Part shown: in pieces, positions 1 through 7,473 of the stretch | Layout: every line of letters starts with the position of its first letter | How positions within the stretch are numbered: position 1 is the first letter of the stretch | NCBI GenBank assembly: GCA_017419715.1 | Contig: JAFOKO010000152.1 | Location: forward strand, 1 to 32,065 | DNA: 32,065 nt | Source: Oscillospiraceae bacterium | Lineage (GTDB): Bacteria > Bacillota > Clostridia > Oscillospirales > Oscillospiraceae | Reading direction: 5' to 3' | The notes under the pieces: generated by a model | What the model was told of the DNA's origin: nothing | What the model saw: the letters and a program-made list of their open reading frames with translations, nothing else | The model's database searches: none | Program-made: the position numbers and the translations under genes

Positions 1-573
1 CCCGGCCAGGGCGGAGAGGGCGGCCACCCGGAGCACGGCGTTTCTCCGGTTGGAGACCTCCAGAATCACATAGATCGTCTCTCCGTTGGCTGTCTGAGCG
101 GAGGCAAAGCGAAAGCTGGGCACGCGGCCCGCCGCCTGTCCGGCGGAAGCGGCGTCTGTGGCCATGCCTGCCGCCTCCACCTCGGAGACCGTGGAGATCC
201 GGCTCACATCTGTACCGCTTACAGTGTCATCCTGTATGCGTACCACGAAGAACACAGCGGACAGGCGATCGTTCTCCGTCAATTGGCCCAGCATAAATCC
301 CCGGTCACGATCTTCTCCTCCGCGGAAGGGCCGCTCTCCTTCCAGCTGCAGGAAAGGCCGCGCCTCCTCAGAGGGATTGGGGGGCTCGTCCCCCTCCGGG
401 AAATCCGGAGGGCTTTGCGTCTCGAATTGCACCAGGTTCTCCAGCAGGCGAAGGCTTTCCTGCCGGGTGCTCCAGGCATTGACCAGGTTCAAAGCCCCCA
501 GCAGGGACAGCAGCAAGATGGTGACGGCCACCATGGCGGCTGTGATGAATTTGCGTTTCAGCGTCCGGATCAT
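1..573 (-). CDS. sensor histidine kinase, N-terminal part (runs off the left edge)
   Basis: The frame is open for 191 codons from ATG 573 to the window edge, so only the sensor part is visible. Residues about 9-33 form a hydrophobic membrane segment after a basic start (MIRTLKRK). An extracytoplasmic stretch of about 140 residues follows, rich in Glu/Asp/Pro near residues 50-85 with no recognisable ligand domain, and a second membrane segment seems to begin at about residue 178. The ATG overlaps the TGA of the response regulator gene in an ATGA junction, the usual translational coupling of two-component pairs. The kinase call rests on this architecture and the partner gene; HisKA and ATPase domains would lie outside the window. 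The signal is unknown. Confidence 0.85.
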   Translation of the reverse strand, partial: MIRTLKRKFITAAMVAVTILLLSLLGALNLVNAWSTRQESLRLLENLVQFETQSPPDFPEGDEPPNPSEEARPFLQLEGERPFRGGEDRDRGFMLGQLTENDRLSAVFFVVRIQDDTVSGTDVSRISTVSEVEAAGMATDAASAGQAAGRVPSFRFASAQTANGETIYVILEVSNRRNAVLRVAALSALAG

Positions 574-1244
574 GGCGTCAACTCCAGCGTATAGCCGATG
601 TTCCGCTTGGCCTTGAGGGTCACATTGGCCCCCAGGCTTGCCAGCTTCTTCCGAAGGTACGAAATATAGACCCAGACAATGCCGATCTCGGCGTCGGTGT
701 CATAGCCCCAGACCTTTACCAGAATGTCCTCGGTGGACAGATAGATGCCTCGGTTCAGCAGGAAGAGCTCCATCATCTGGAACTCCAGCTTGGGCAGCAG
801 CATACGCTGTTCTCCCACGCAAAGGGTGTAGCTCTGCCGGTCCAGAGAGAGATTGCCCATGGTTAACAGGTCGGGGGTGAACTCCTCCCGGCGGCGAAGC
901 ATGGCCCGAATGCGGGCCAGCAGTTCTCCCATGGCAAAGGGCTTTGGCAGATAGTCGTCCGCCCCCAAGTCCAGGCCCTGGATCCGGTCCTCTACCTCAG
1001 CTCGGGCAGTGAGCAGCAGGATCGGCGTGCGGTCACCCTTGGCCCGGAGGGCCTGCAGGACCTCAAAACCGCTCTTGCGGGGCATCATCACATCCAGAAT
1101 GATGCCGTCGTATTGGTCGTTTTCCGCATAGTCCAGCGCGTCCTGGCCGTCGTAGACGGCGTCCACCTTGTATTTGTGGTATTCCAAAACATCTACCACA
1201 GCCTCCGAAAGGCTGTGCTCGTCCTCAGCGTACAGCAGCTTCAT
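570..1244 (-). CDS. OmpR/PhoB-family response regulator
   Basis: DNA-binding response regulator of 224 residues, the usual length. The receiver (about 1-115) has the acidic group E7-D8-E9, phosphoacceptor D51 (ILDVMMP), switch residue T79 and conserved K101 (LPKPF). A winged-helix domain (about 125-222) ends in the typical recognition helix and wing, including VYISYLRKKL. It is presumably phosphorylated by the kinase whose start codon overlaps its stop. The ATG at 1244 has an AAAGGGGG ribosome binding site, and a near-perfect sigma-A promoter lies just upstream. Targets are not evident, but the divergent phosphoribosyltransferase promoter begins only 16 bp from this gene's -35 element, so autoregulation or cross-regulation there is plausible (inference). 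Confidence 0.95.
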   Translation of the reverse strand: MKLLYAEDEHSLSEAVVDVLEYHKYKVDAVYDGQDALDYAENDQYDGIILDVMMPRKSGFEVLQALRAKGDRTPILLLTARAEVEDRIQGLDLGADDYLPKPFAMGELLARIRAMLRRREEFTPDLLTMGNLSLDRQSYTLCVGEQRMLLPKLEFQMMELFLLNRGIYLSTEDILVKVWGYDTDAEIGIVWVYISYLRKKLASLGANVTLKAKRNIGYTLELTP

Positions 1245-1285
1245 GGAAATCCCCCTTTCAGAATGGATGGTATCAGAATACCTCC

Positions 1286-1314
1286 ATTATAGCGAAGATT
1301 CGTTTTTTTGTCAA
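1286..1314 (-). promoter_or_regulatory. sigma-A promoter of the two-component operon
   Basis: Read on the minus strand, TTGACA (1314-1309) and TATAAT (1291-1286) are separated by exactly 17 bp. Both hexamers match consensus. It drives the response regulator and kinase genes. Confidence 0.88.
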
Positions 1315-1330
1315 CGGAACGCGGAAGCTC

Positions 1331-1359
1331 TTGACAAACAACCGGTCAAAAGGTACAAT
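1331..1359 (+). promoter_or_regulatory. sigma-A promoter of the phosphoribosyltransferase gene
   Basis: TTGACA (1331-1336), a 17-bp spacer, then TACAAT (1354-1359). The start point would be near 1366, leaving a leader of about 95 nt. The leader contains AAAAGCG (1364-1370) complementary to CGCTTTT (1401-1407), the latter continuing as a T-run, so a weak attenuator-like fold is possible. Confidence 0.85.
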
Positions 1360-1461
1360 AAAGAAAAGCGATGCGCCCGGCTGTGCCGTCGGATCTGTTC
1401 CGCTTTTTTCATCGGACCACGACGAACGCGTTTGCGCAATCCAAAAAGGGAGGACTTTCAC

Positions 1462-2091
1462 ATGATCGAGATCCAAGAGCTGCCCCTCAAGCGAGGCAAT
1501 GTTCCGTTCCGCGTGGCCAAGGGCCACTTTGCCACCAACCACAGCCACATCAACTACTACATCGACATCTCTTCCCAGAAGACCCGGCTGGAAGAAGCGA
1601 TCGCTGTTGCCAAGGAGCTGGCGCCCAAGTATGCCACAGACCATGTGGACACCATTCTCTGCCTGGATGGCACCGCCGTCATCGGCACCTGCCTGGCGCG
1701 AGAGATGGTCAACACTCCGCGGGGCGTCAACGAGCACCGGGATATCTGTGTGCTGGAGCCGGAGTATAACGCCAACAGCCAGATCATCTTCCGCGACAAC
1801 GCCCAGCCCCTGATCCGGGACAAGCATGTTCTGATCCTCATGGCCAGCGTGACCACGGGCTTCACCGCCAACCGCTCCATTGAGGCCATCCGTTACTACG
1901 GAGGCCAGCCCGCCGGAATTGCCGCCCTCTACAGCACCGTCCCCGAGACTGCCGGCATTCTGGTCCACTCTGTCTACGACATCCGCGACCTGCCGAACTA
2001 CGCCAGCTATGACTACCGCGAGTGCCCCTTCTGCAAAGCCGGTCGTCGGCTGGACGCTCTGGTCAACAGCTTCGGCTACTCTTCCCTGTAA
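1462..2091 (+). CDS. PyrE-like phosphoribosyltransferase family protein
   Basis: A 209-residue protein with the type I phosphoribosyltransferase layout: a VDTILCLDGTAVIG core strand/loop (about 62-75) and a PRPP-loop-like segment at about 123-136 (VLILMASVTTGFTA). Orotate phosphoribosyltransferases have VDDVITTGGT at this place. Here the two acidic residues that bind ribose hydroxyls are replaced by Met-Ala, so the substrate and even the activity are uncertain. The C-terminus carries C188-P-F-C191 followed by a basic patch. The start is ATG 1462 behind AGGGAGG; an upstream extension in frame overlaps the promoter and is rejected. The gene is monocistronic with its own strong promoter and terminator. 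Orotate phosphoribosyltransferase is the likely database label, but I would not assert that reaction. Confidence 0.8.
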   Translation: MIEIQELPLKRGNVPFRVAKGHFATNHSHINYYIDISSQKTRLEEAIAVAKELAPKYATDHVDTILCLDGTAVIGTCLAREMVNTPRGVNEHRDICVLEPEYNANSQIIFRDNAQPLIRDKHVLILMASVTTGFTANRSIEAIRYYGGQPAGIAALYSTVPETAGILVHSVYDIRDLPNYASYDYRECPFCKAGRRLDALVNSFGYSSL

Positions 2092-2102
2092 AATCGCGCA
2101 TG

Positions 2103-2135
2103 AAAACCGGCCACCCATGAGGCGGCCGGTTTTTT
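2103..2135. terminator. bidirectional intrinsic terminator
   Basis: AAAACCGGCC (2103-2112) pairs with GGCCGGTTTT (2124-2133), followed by T residues on the plus strand and by A/T on the other. It lies between the convergent phosphoribosyltransferase and Nudix genes and touches the Nudix stop codon. Confidence 0.88.
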
Positions 2136-2679
2136 ATAGGCTTTTTTCCCGGAGATAGAAGGAAAGAGCGGTGCCCATGAGGGCGTGGCTGTATTCCGCG
2201 CTGCCGAAGTTGGCAATCACCTCGCGGATCGGGCGGCGCACATAGGTCAAGACCTCGTCCTCGTCCAGGTGCTGGGCGCCGGTGGGGCTGAGATCTTCCG
2301 CCAGATAGCAGTGGAAGCTGTTGGAAAACAGGGCAGGGTTGGGGTTACAGCGGCCCAGCAGGCGAAGGGTCCCGGCGCGGAAGCCGGTTTCCTCCAGCAG
2401 TTCTCGAGCTGCCGTCTCGGCCGGGTCTTCGTTCCCGTCCCGGACGCCGCCGGGAAATTCCGTGGTCAGGCAGCGGGCGGCGTGCCGCCACTGGCGGACC
2501 AGCAGAAAGTCTTCGCCCAGCACCGGGATCACCATGACCCAGTCTGGGGCCTGGATGGCGACATAGCTTCCGGCAGGTCCTGCCGCGGCGCGCTCCTGCT
2601 GGGCTAGTACCTCAAAGACCGGAGTGTGCAGCAGCGGTTCGCTTTGCTCGACCTTCCAAATCAGTGCTTCATCGTTCAA
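2134..2679 (-). CDS. Nudix hydrolase, ADP-ribose pyrophosphatase type
   Basis: Cytosolic hydrolase of nucleoside diphosphates linked to another group; ADP-ribose or similar sugar nucleotides are the usual substrates of this subgroup. It carries a complete Nudix box, G-x5-E-x7-REL-x-EE-x-G-F, in the middle of the protein (from GVRDGNE to ELLEETGF), preceded by the EFPGG strand typical of ADP-ribose pyrophosphatases. I prefer the TTG start at 2679, which has GGAGG nine bases upstream and gives 181 residues; the in-frame ATG at 2703 is the alternative and would lie 2 bases into the intergenic gap. It is the last gene of the minus-strand run that starts with the M28 peptidase. The substrate cannot be fixed from sequence. 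Confidence 0.88.
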   Translation of the reverse strand: MNDEALIWKVEQSEPLLHTPVFEVLAQQERAAAGPAGSYVAIQAPDWVMVIPVLGEDFLLVRQWRHAARCLTTEFPGGVRDGNEDPAETAARELLEETGFRAGTLRLLGRCNPNPALFSNSFHCYLAEDLSPTGAQHLDEDEVLTYVRRPIREVIANFGSAEYSHALMGTALSFYLREKSL

Positions 2680-2695
2680 TGCGCATGGCCTCCGT

Positions 2696-3409
2696 TCAAT
2701 CATCAGAAAAGCGTTCCTGGGCCTGAAAAACCCGGCAGATCTGCCGGTATTCCCCACAGACTGTGATGCGGTCGCCGGGGCGGAAGACGGTTTTCGCCCC
2801 GGGGTCTTCGCTGCTCCGGTCGGCGTGCTCTACCATGAGCACCAGAATCTTGCGCTTTGGCTTCAAAGCCAACTCAGAGAGCGTTTTTCCCTCCAGATCC
2901 TCTGGGACGAACTTCAGACTTACACGGCAGATGTTCTGGGCGCCCAATTCGTCGATGCGCATGACGCCGTTCAGATTTCGATTGCTGCCAAATCGGTCCG
3001 CCACCCGCTCGATCTTCCGATCCATCCAAACCCGCACTTCCCGGGTCTTGGCGAGGACGAGCACGGCGGTTACGGTGGCCAGCGGGATCAGCATACTCAG
3101 CGCCGAAGAGCCCAGCCCGCCCGTGCCAACAGACAGAAACACATTTACCACGGCGGAGACGAAGGTGATATTGAACACATAGCCGAACAGCATGGTGATT
3201 CGCGCCAGACGGCGGCGAGAGCGGGAAGAAAGGATCAATTCGCTCTCCCGGGTGGTGAAGCCAGCGCCGGTCAACAGGGAAATCACTTGAAACCGCGCCT
3301 TTTCCTCTGGCAGACCGATCAGCCGGAACAAAACCGTGAATACTTCGGAGATGATCCAGTATAGCAGGATCAAAATGGCAAACAGCGACGCGGCGGCGTA
3401 GATGTTCAT
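2696..3409 (-). CDS. membrane protein with C-terminal RCK (TrkA-C) domain
   Basis: A 237-residue protein: membrane segment at about 4-31, a soluble loop containing the conserved-looking patch LLTGAGFTTRESELILSS (45-62), two further membrane segments (about 70-93 and 103-120), then a cytosolic RCK_C domain (about 158-232) ending in FRPGDRITVCGEYRQICRVF. RCK_C domains bind ions or nucleotides such as c-di-AMP and gate transporters. Here no NAD-binding RCK_N half or channel pore is present, so its role is unknown; a regulatory or sensor subunit of an ion transporter is the best guess. ATG 3409 is chosen for its AAAGGAG site; a GTG at 3433 is in frame. Its stop lies just upstream of the Nudix gene. 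Confidence 0.82.
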   Translation of the reverse strand: MNIYAAASLFAILILLYWIISEVFTVLFRLIGLPEEKARFQVISLLTGAGFTTRESELILSSRSRRRLARITMLFGYVFNITFVSAVVNVFLSVGTGGLGSSALSMLIPLATVTAVLVLAKTREVRVWMDRKIERVADRFGSNRNLNGVMRIDELGAQNICRVSLKFVPEDLEGKTLSELALKPKRKILVLMVEHADRSSEDPGAKTVFRPGDRITVCGEYRQICRVFQAQERFSDD

Positions 3410-3427
3410 AGCATAGGCTCCTTTGCG

Positions 3428-3460
3428 AGTCACGAGTCATTCGTCACCAGTCATCAGTCA
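3428..3460. repeat. tandem 7-bp repeat (AGTCANN)5
   Basis: AGTCA recurs at 3428, 3435, 3442 (as CGTCA), 3449 and 3456, exactly seven bases apart, in the 65-bp gap between the aldo/keto reductase and RCK genes. A shorter version (GTGACCA twice) occurs near 24467. Function unknown. Confidence 0.75.
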
Positions 3461-3474
3461 CTGGGGATTGGAGG

Positions 3475-4482
3475 TTATTTGTCCAGCACTTCCACCTGGA
3501 TCGACCTGACGGTCTCTTCCATGGCAGCCAGCTCGGCTGGGGTGAGTTTGAGTTCCAGACAGCGGACAGTGTCGGCCACATTCTCGGGCTTACGCATGCC
3601 CACCAGCAGGCTCATGTTGGGGTGCTGTGCCAGTGCCCAGGCCTCAACGAGCTGGGCAAAGCTGCAGTTTTTCTCCCGGCACAGGGGTGTCCAGACCTCA
3701 AAGGCGCGGCGCAAACCATCGTGGTACTGCTCCTGTACCCAGGGGATGCGGGAGCGGATATCGGTCTTGGCAAACTTCCGCTCCAGGAAGGCCGGGCCTG
3801 TGAGGAAGCCCTCCTCCAGCACGCCGTAAGTCTGGAAGGTGGTGTTGTACTTCCCACAGACAGGGAAATAGTCCCGGCCGTGGAAGGGGGAGAGGATGCT
3901 GAAGAATTCCTGCACTACGCTAACGCCCTGCCGCTTCTCCGGCGCGGACTGGTATTCTTCCAGATCGGCGGGCTGGCTGTTGGAAAGACCGTAGGCGCGG
4001 ATCTTTCCCTCGTGGATCAGTTCCTCCAGGGCTCCCACCGTCTCTGCCACTGGGAAGGACTTGCAGACATAGTGAACGATGACAGAATCCAGATAGTCAG
4101 TCTTCATCCGGCGAAGAGAATCCTCCACATCGCGGCGGACGGCTTCGGGCCGGGTGTCATTGTTGACGGTGTAGCCGTCTCGGGAATAGTGGAAGTTGCC
4201 GCCCTCGTTTCTCCAGTTCAGAGAGCACTTTGTCTGGAGAATGAAGTCGTGGCGGCGGCCCTGCAGGGCGGCCCCCAGCAGTTCCTCGCTGGCCCCGGTG
4301 CCATAGACGGGGGCAGTGTCGATGTAGTTGATGCCCTGCTCCTTGCAGGCATCCAGCAGCCGGGATGCTTCAGCGGCGGTGGAGTCCTTGTCGGACCAAA
4401 CACTGCCGCCCCCCAGCCCCCAGGTGCCAAGGGCAATGGTGGAAACCTTTAGTTCGGAATTGCCTAATTGTTTATATTGCAT
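3475..4482 (-). CDS. aldo/keto reductase
   Basis: NAD(P)H-dependent oxidoreductase of 335 residues with a TIM-barrel fold. The catalytic tetrad is complete: D55 (YIDTAPVYG), Y60, K85 (LQTKCSLNW) and H137 (SVIVHYVC). The nucleotide-binding C-terminal region is visible in LLVGMRKPENVADTV. It resembles the family of general-stress, sugar-type aldo/keto reductases (IolS-like), so small aldehydes or sugar ketones are likely substrates. It starts at ATG 4482 with an AGGAG site and follows the M28 peptidase gene after 32 bp, so the two are probably co-transcribed. Confidence 0.9.
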   Translation of the reverse strand: MQYKQLGNSELKVSTIALGTWGLGGGSVWSDKDSTAAEASRLLDACKEQGINYIDTAPVYGTGASEELLGAALQGRRHDFILQTKCSLNWRNEGGNFHYSRDGYTVNNDTRPEAVRRDVEDSLRRMKTDYLDSVIVHYVCKSFPVAETVGALEELIHEGKIRAYGLSNSQPADLEEYQSAPEKRQGVSVVQEFFSILSPFHGRDYFPVCGKYNTTFQTYGVLEEGFLTGPAFLERKFAKTDIRSRIPWVQEQYHDGLRRAFEVWTPLCREKNCSFAQLVEAWALAQHPNMSLLVGMRKPENVADTVRCLELKLTPAELAAMEETVRSIQVEVLDK

Positions 4483-4514
4483 GATTCTTCTCCTGTCAGA
4501 AATGAAAATGTCGG

Positions 4515-5744
4515 TCAGGGACGACGCTTGCGGAACAGGTACTCGTCCAGCTCCGTCTTGACTTTTTCGGGAATCTCACGGCCTATGGGGCAGACGGCGG
4601 ACATGGCCATCCGGCGGGTGAACTCCGCGATGAAGGCAATGTCCTTTTCCAGCTGGGCCATGGACAGTACCTCGGGCAGGTCGTAGCGGCAGTGGATGGG
4701 GGCTGCAGTGGGAGCAGCAAAACGGGCAAAGGACAGGGCGGGGACGCCCTTATCGGCAAAGGGGGTGGAATCGCTGGAATAGACCCCCTGCTTGGCCTCT
4801 ACCGGGAAGCCCAGCTCCGCACCCATGTAGCTCAAGTAGTGGACCAGCTTGTCCTCGGCGGAGACGCGGGCGATAAATTTGCCCAGCCAGCTGCCGATCA
4901 TGTCCAGGTTGATATTCAGCGCGATTTGGGACAGCTCCGCCTCGTGGTCCCGGGTGTAGGCCTTGGAGCCCAGCAGGCCCCGCTCCTCACTGCCGCAAAA
5001 CACCAGACGAAGGCCGTAGTTCAGCGGCTGCTCCTTCAAAGCGTCCAGCACGCCCAGAACGCCCACACAGCCGGACATGTTGTCGTAGGAGCCGTGGGAC
5101 AGGGCGGTGCTGTCATAGTGGGCCGTCAGGACGATCCACTCGTCCCGCTGGCCGGGCAGTTCGGCGATCACATTGTGGGATGCGCCCTCGTACTCCCGCT
5201 GGCGAATGGAGATCTTGACGCGCTTGGTTTCCTGCCGTAACAGCTCCACCGCGTCGGCGGTGTGGAGCATGACACAGAGGACCTTTTCCGCCTCTCCCAC
5301 CACGGCGGCGCGCAGGTCGCGCTCGTCGATGTCGTGCACGGGATAGTGGGTGTCGCCGTACTGGAAGAGAATGCCCTTGGCTCCGGCCTTCATCAGATCT
5401 TGATAGCCAAAGAAGCCAATGCCGGAAGCGTCGATCAAAACGATTTTATCCTTGGCTCCGGCAATGGAGACAGGATCCTGGGCGGGCATGTGATATAGCT
5501 CTGCCTCCACCTCGCCGCTGCCACAGCAGAAGAAGCCCTTGCAGGGGATCTCTCTGCCGTCGGCGTAGACATGGGCTTCCTCCATCTCACTCATGGCCAC
5601 AGGGAAGGCCTCCAGCCGGGCCTCAAGGCCCAGCGCCTCGCATTGGGCCTTGAGATATTCGGCCACGCGGAGCTCCTCCGGAGTGCCGCTTTGATGGACA
5701 AAGTCTGTATCTGCAAAAATGCGTGACATCATATTCTGGGTCAT
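4515..5744 (-). CDS. M28-family zinc aminopeptidase/peptidase
   Basis: A 409-residue metallopeptidase with a PA-like insert (about 85-180) and a catalytic M28 domain. The expected co-catalytic zinc ligands and acid are present: H209 (TAHYD), D221 (SYDNMSG), E253/E254 (GSEERG), D281 (NLDMIG) and H351 (PIHCRYD). No signal peptide is visible, so it probably cleaves small peptides in the cytosol. ATG 5744 has AAAGGAG nine bases upstream; a longer in-frame start would run through the promoter. It is the first gene of a minus-strand run continuing into the aldo/keto reductase, RCK protein and Nudix genes. Confidence 0.9.
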   Translation of the reverse strand: MTQNMMSRIFADTDFVHQSGTPEELRVAEYLKAQCEALGLEARLEAFPVAMSEMEEAHVYADGREIPCKGFFCCGSGEVEAELYHMPAQDPVSIAGAKDKIVLIDASGIGFFGYQDLMKAGAKGILFQYGDTHYPVHDIDERDLRAAVVGEAEKVLCVMLHTADAVELLRQETKRVKISIRQREYEGASHNVIAELPGQRDEWIVLTAHYDSTALSHGSYDNMSGCVGVLGVLDALKEQPLNYGLRLVFCGSEERGLLGSKAYTRDHEAELSQIALNINLDMIGSWLGKFIARVSAEDKLVHYLSYMGAELGFPVEAKQGVYSSDSTPFADKGVPALSFARFAAPTAAPIHCRYDLPEVLSMAQLEKDIAFIAEFTRRMAMSAVCPIGREIPEKVKTELDEYLFRKRRP

Positions 5745-5777
5745 TGCTGAATGCTCCTTTCGTGTGTTGTCTTTTCC

Positions 5778-5806
5778 ATTATAACAAATGATTTCGGAAA
5801 TGGAAG
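5778..5806 (-). promoter_or_regulatory. probable promoter of the M28 peptidase gene
   Basis: On the minus strand TATAAT lies at 5783-5778, about 35 bases before the start codon. The hexamer 17 bp upstream (CTTCCA, 5806-5801) is a poor -35 match, so the -10 is well supported and the -35 is not. Confidence 0.55.
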
Positions 5807-5861
5807 AGGGAAAGTGAAAAAAGCGACAAAAAGCCCGGAGGAATTGTTCCATAATCCAAGC

Positions 5862-5890
5862 TTGACGCTTTGGGGGATTTTTTGTATAAT
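5862..5890 (+). promoter_or_regulatory. sigma-A promoter of the DUF1538/PII operon
   Basis: TTGACG (5862-5867), a 17-bp spacer and TATAAT (5885-5890). The start point would fall near 5896, giving a leader of about 32 nt to the GTG start at 5929. Confidence 0.88.
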
Positions 5891-5928
5891 AGCCCTGCTG
5901 CTAATCGCAAATGAAAGGGGCGTGTGCT

Positions 5929-7461
5929 GTGCGAGAGCTGAGAAACAGCCTGAGCGACAAGCTGAAAGAGGCGCTGCGCTCGGTGCTGCCGATTCTTCTG
6001 ATTGTGCTGCTTCTGTGCTTCCTGGTGGTCCCGGTGTCCTCTGGTGTGCTGTTGACCTTTCTGATGGGCGGCGGCATGCTGATTTTCGGGATGATGTTCT
6101 TTACCCTGGGGGCGGAGCTCTCCATTTCCCCCATGGGCGAGATGGTCGGCACCCAGATGACCAAGAGCAAAAAGCTCTGGGTGATGATCCTCCTGGCTCT
6201 GGTTTTGGGCTTTATCATCACGGTCTCGGAGCCGGACCTGCAGGTGCTGGCCGGGCTGGTGCCTTCGGTTCCCAACGCTGTCCTGATTGCGGCGGTGGCC
6301 TGCGGCGTGGCGGTGTTTCTGGTGCTGGCTTTGCTGCGTATGCTCTTCCGGATCCCACTGCCGCCGCTGCTGATCGGCTTTTACACCCTGGTTTTTCTGC
6401 TGACGCTGATCGTGCCGGAGGACTTTCTCTGCGTAGCCTTTGACTCCGGCGGCGTCACCACGGGTCCCATGACGGTTCCCTTCATTATGGCGCTGGGCGT
6501 CGGCATCTCCGCCATCCGAAGCGACCGACACGCCGCCAACGACAGCTTCGGTCTGATCGCCATGTGCTCCATCGGGCCGGTGATCGCGGTTCTGATTCTC
6601 GGCGCGGTTTATGGCGGCGAGCAGGACGCCTACACGCTGGCAATGCCGGACAATATCAGCGACTCCCGGGCTCTTTGGGCCCTGTTCCGCCAGGGCTTGC
6701 CCACCTATCTGGGGGAAATTGCCGTTGCTCTTCTGCCTATTGCGGTTTTCTTTGCGCTCTTCCAGATCACAGTGCTGCGGCTGCCCTGGGCGCGGCTTTC
6801 CCGGGTGCTGGTGGGTCTGGCCTATACCTATGTCGGGCTTGTGGTCTTTCTCACCGGGGCGAATGTGGGCTTTATGCCGGCAGGCGTCTACTTGGGAGCG
6901 CAGCTGGCCGGGATGGAGACCCGCTGGCTGCTTGTCCCCATTGGCATGCTGATGGGCTACTTTATTGTCAAGGCTGAGCCTGCTGTCTATGTGCTCAACA
7001 AGCAGGTATCGGAGATGACTGACGGCAATATTTCCGAGGCGGCCATGGGCAGGGCCCTGTCCATTGGCGTGGCGGTTTCTGTCGGCATCGGCATGCTGCG
7101 GGTGCTGACTGGGATCTCCCTGCTCTACATTCTGATCCCGGGCTATATCGCGGCTTTGGCCATCTCTCTCTTTGTGCCGAAGCTCTACACCGCGATCGCC
7201 TTCGACTCAGGCGGCGTAGCCTCCGGCCCCATGACGGCGGCCTTCCTGGTTCCCTTTGCGCAAGGTGCCTGCCAGGCTGTGGGCGGCAATCTGGTCACAG
7301 ACGCCTTCGGTATCGTGGCGATGGTAGCCATGACGCCGCTGATCACGATCCAGTTTATGGGTCTTCTGGCGCACCGGCGCAAGCGGCTGGAGGACAAGCG
7401 TCTGGCAATGCTGCTCCAGGCTTGGGAAGCGCTGGAGGATGACAGCATCATCAAGCTGTAA
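5929..7461 (+). CDS. DUF1538 integral membrane protein (transporter-like)
   Basis: A 510-residue polytopic membrane protein with two DUF1538 halves. The signature FDSGGVTTGPMT (about residues 171-182 from the GTG start) returns as FDSGGVASGPMT (about 425-436). Each is followed by a DxFGxxAM segment, and each half has earlier matches too: a TLGAELSISPMGEMVG/LTGANVGFMPAGVYLG pair and a SEPDLQVL/AEPAVYVL pair. This twofold repeat inside the membrane is typical of secondary transporters with substrate-binding re-entrant segments. No substrate is known for the family. GTG 5929 is preferred because AAAGGGG precedes it; an in-frame ATG at 5911 has no ribosome binding site and only about 15 nt of leader. 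The PII-like gene begins 12 bp after its stop, implying PII control of the transporter (inference). Confidence 0.88.
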   Translation: MRELRNSLSDKLKEALRSVLPILLIVLLLCFLVVPVSSGVLLTFLMGGGMLIFGMMFFTLGAELSISPMGEMVGTQMTKSKKLWVMILLALVLGFIITVSEPDLQVLAGLVPSVPNAVLIAAVACGVAVFLVLALLRMLFRIPLPPLLIGFYTLVFLLTLIVPEDFLCVAFDSGGVTTGPMTVPFIMALGVGISAIRSDRHAANDSFGLIAMCSIGPVIAVLILGAVYGGEQDAYTLAMPDNISDSRALWALFRQGLPTYLGEIAVALLPIAVFFALFQITVLRLPWARLSRVLVGLAYTYVGLVVFLTGANVGFMPAGVYLGAQLAGMETRWLLVPIGMLMGYFIVKAEPAVYVLNKQVSEMTDGNISEAAMGRALSIGVAVSVGIGMLRVLTGISLLYILIPGYIAALAISLFVPKLYTAIAFDSGGVASGPMTAAFLVPFAQGACQAVGGNLVTDAFGIVAMVAMTPLITIQFMGLLAHRRKRLEDKRLAMLLQAWEALEDDSIIKL

Positions 7462-7473
7462 AGGAGGGGCGAC

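Noticed and set aside
1168-1461. N-terminal extension of the phosphoribosyltransferase
   Set aside because: It would run through both divergent promoters and into the response regulator gene; ATG 1462 has an AGGGAGG site.
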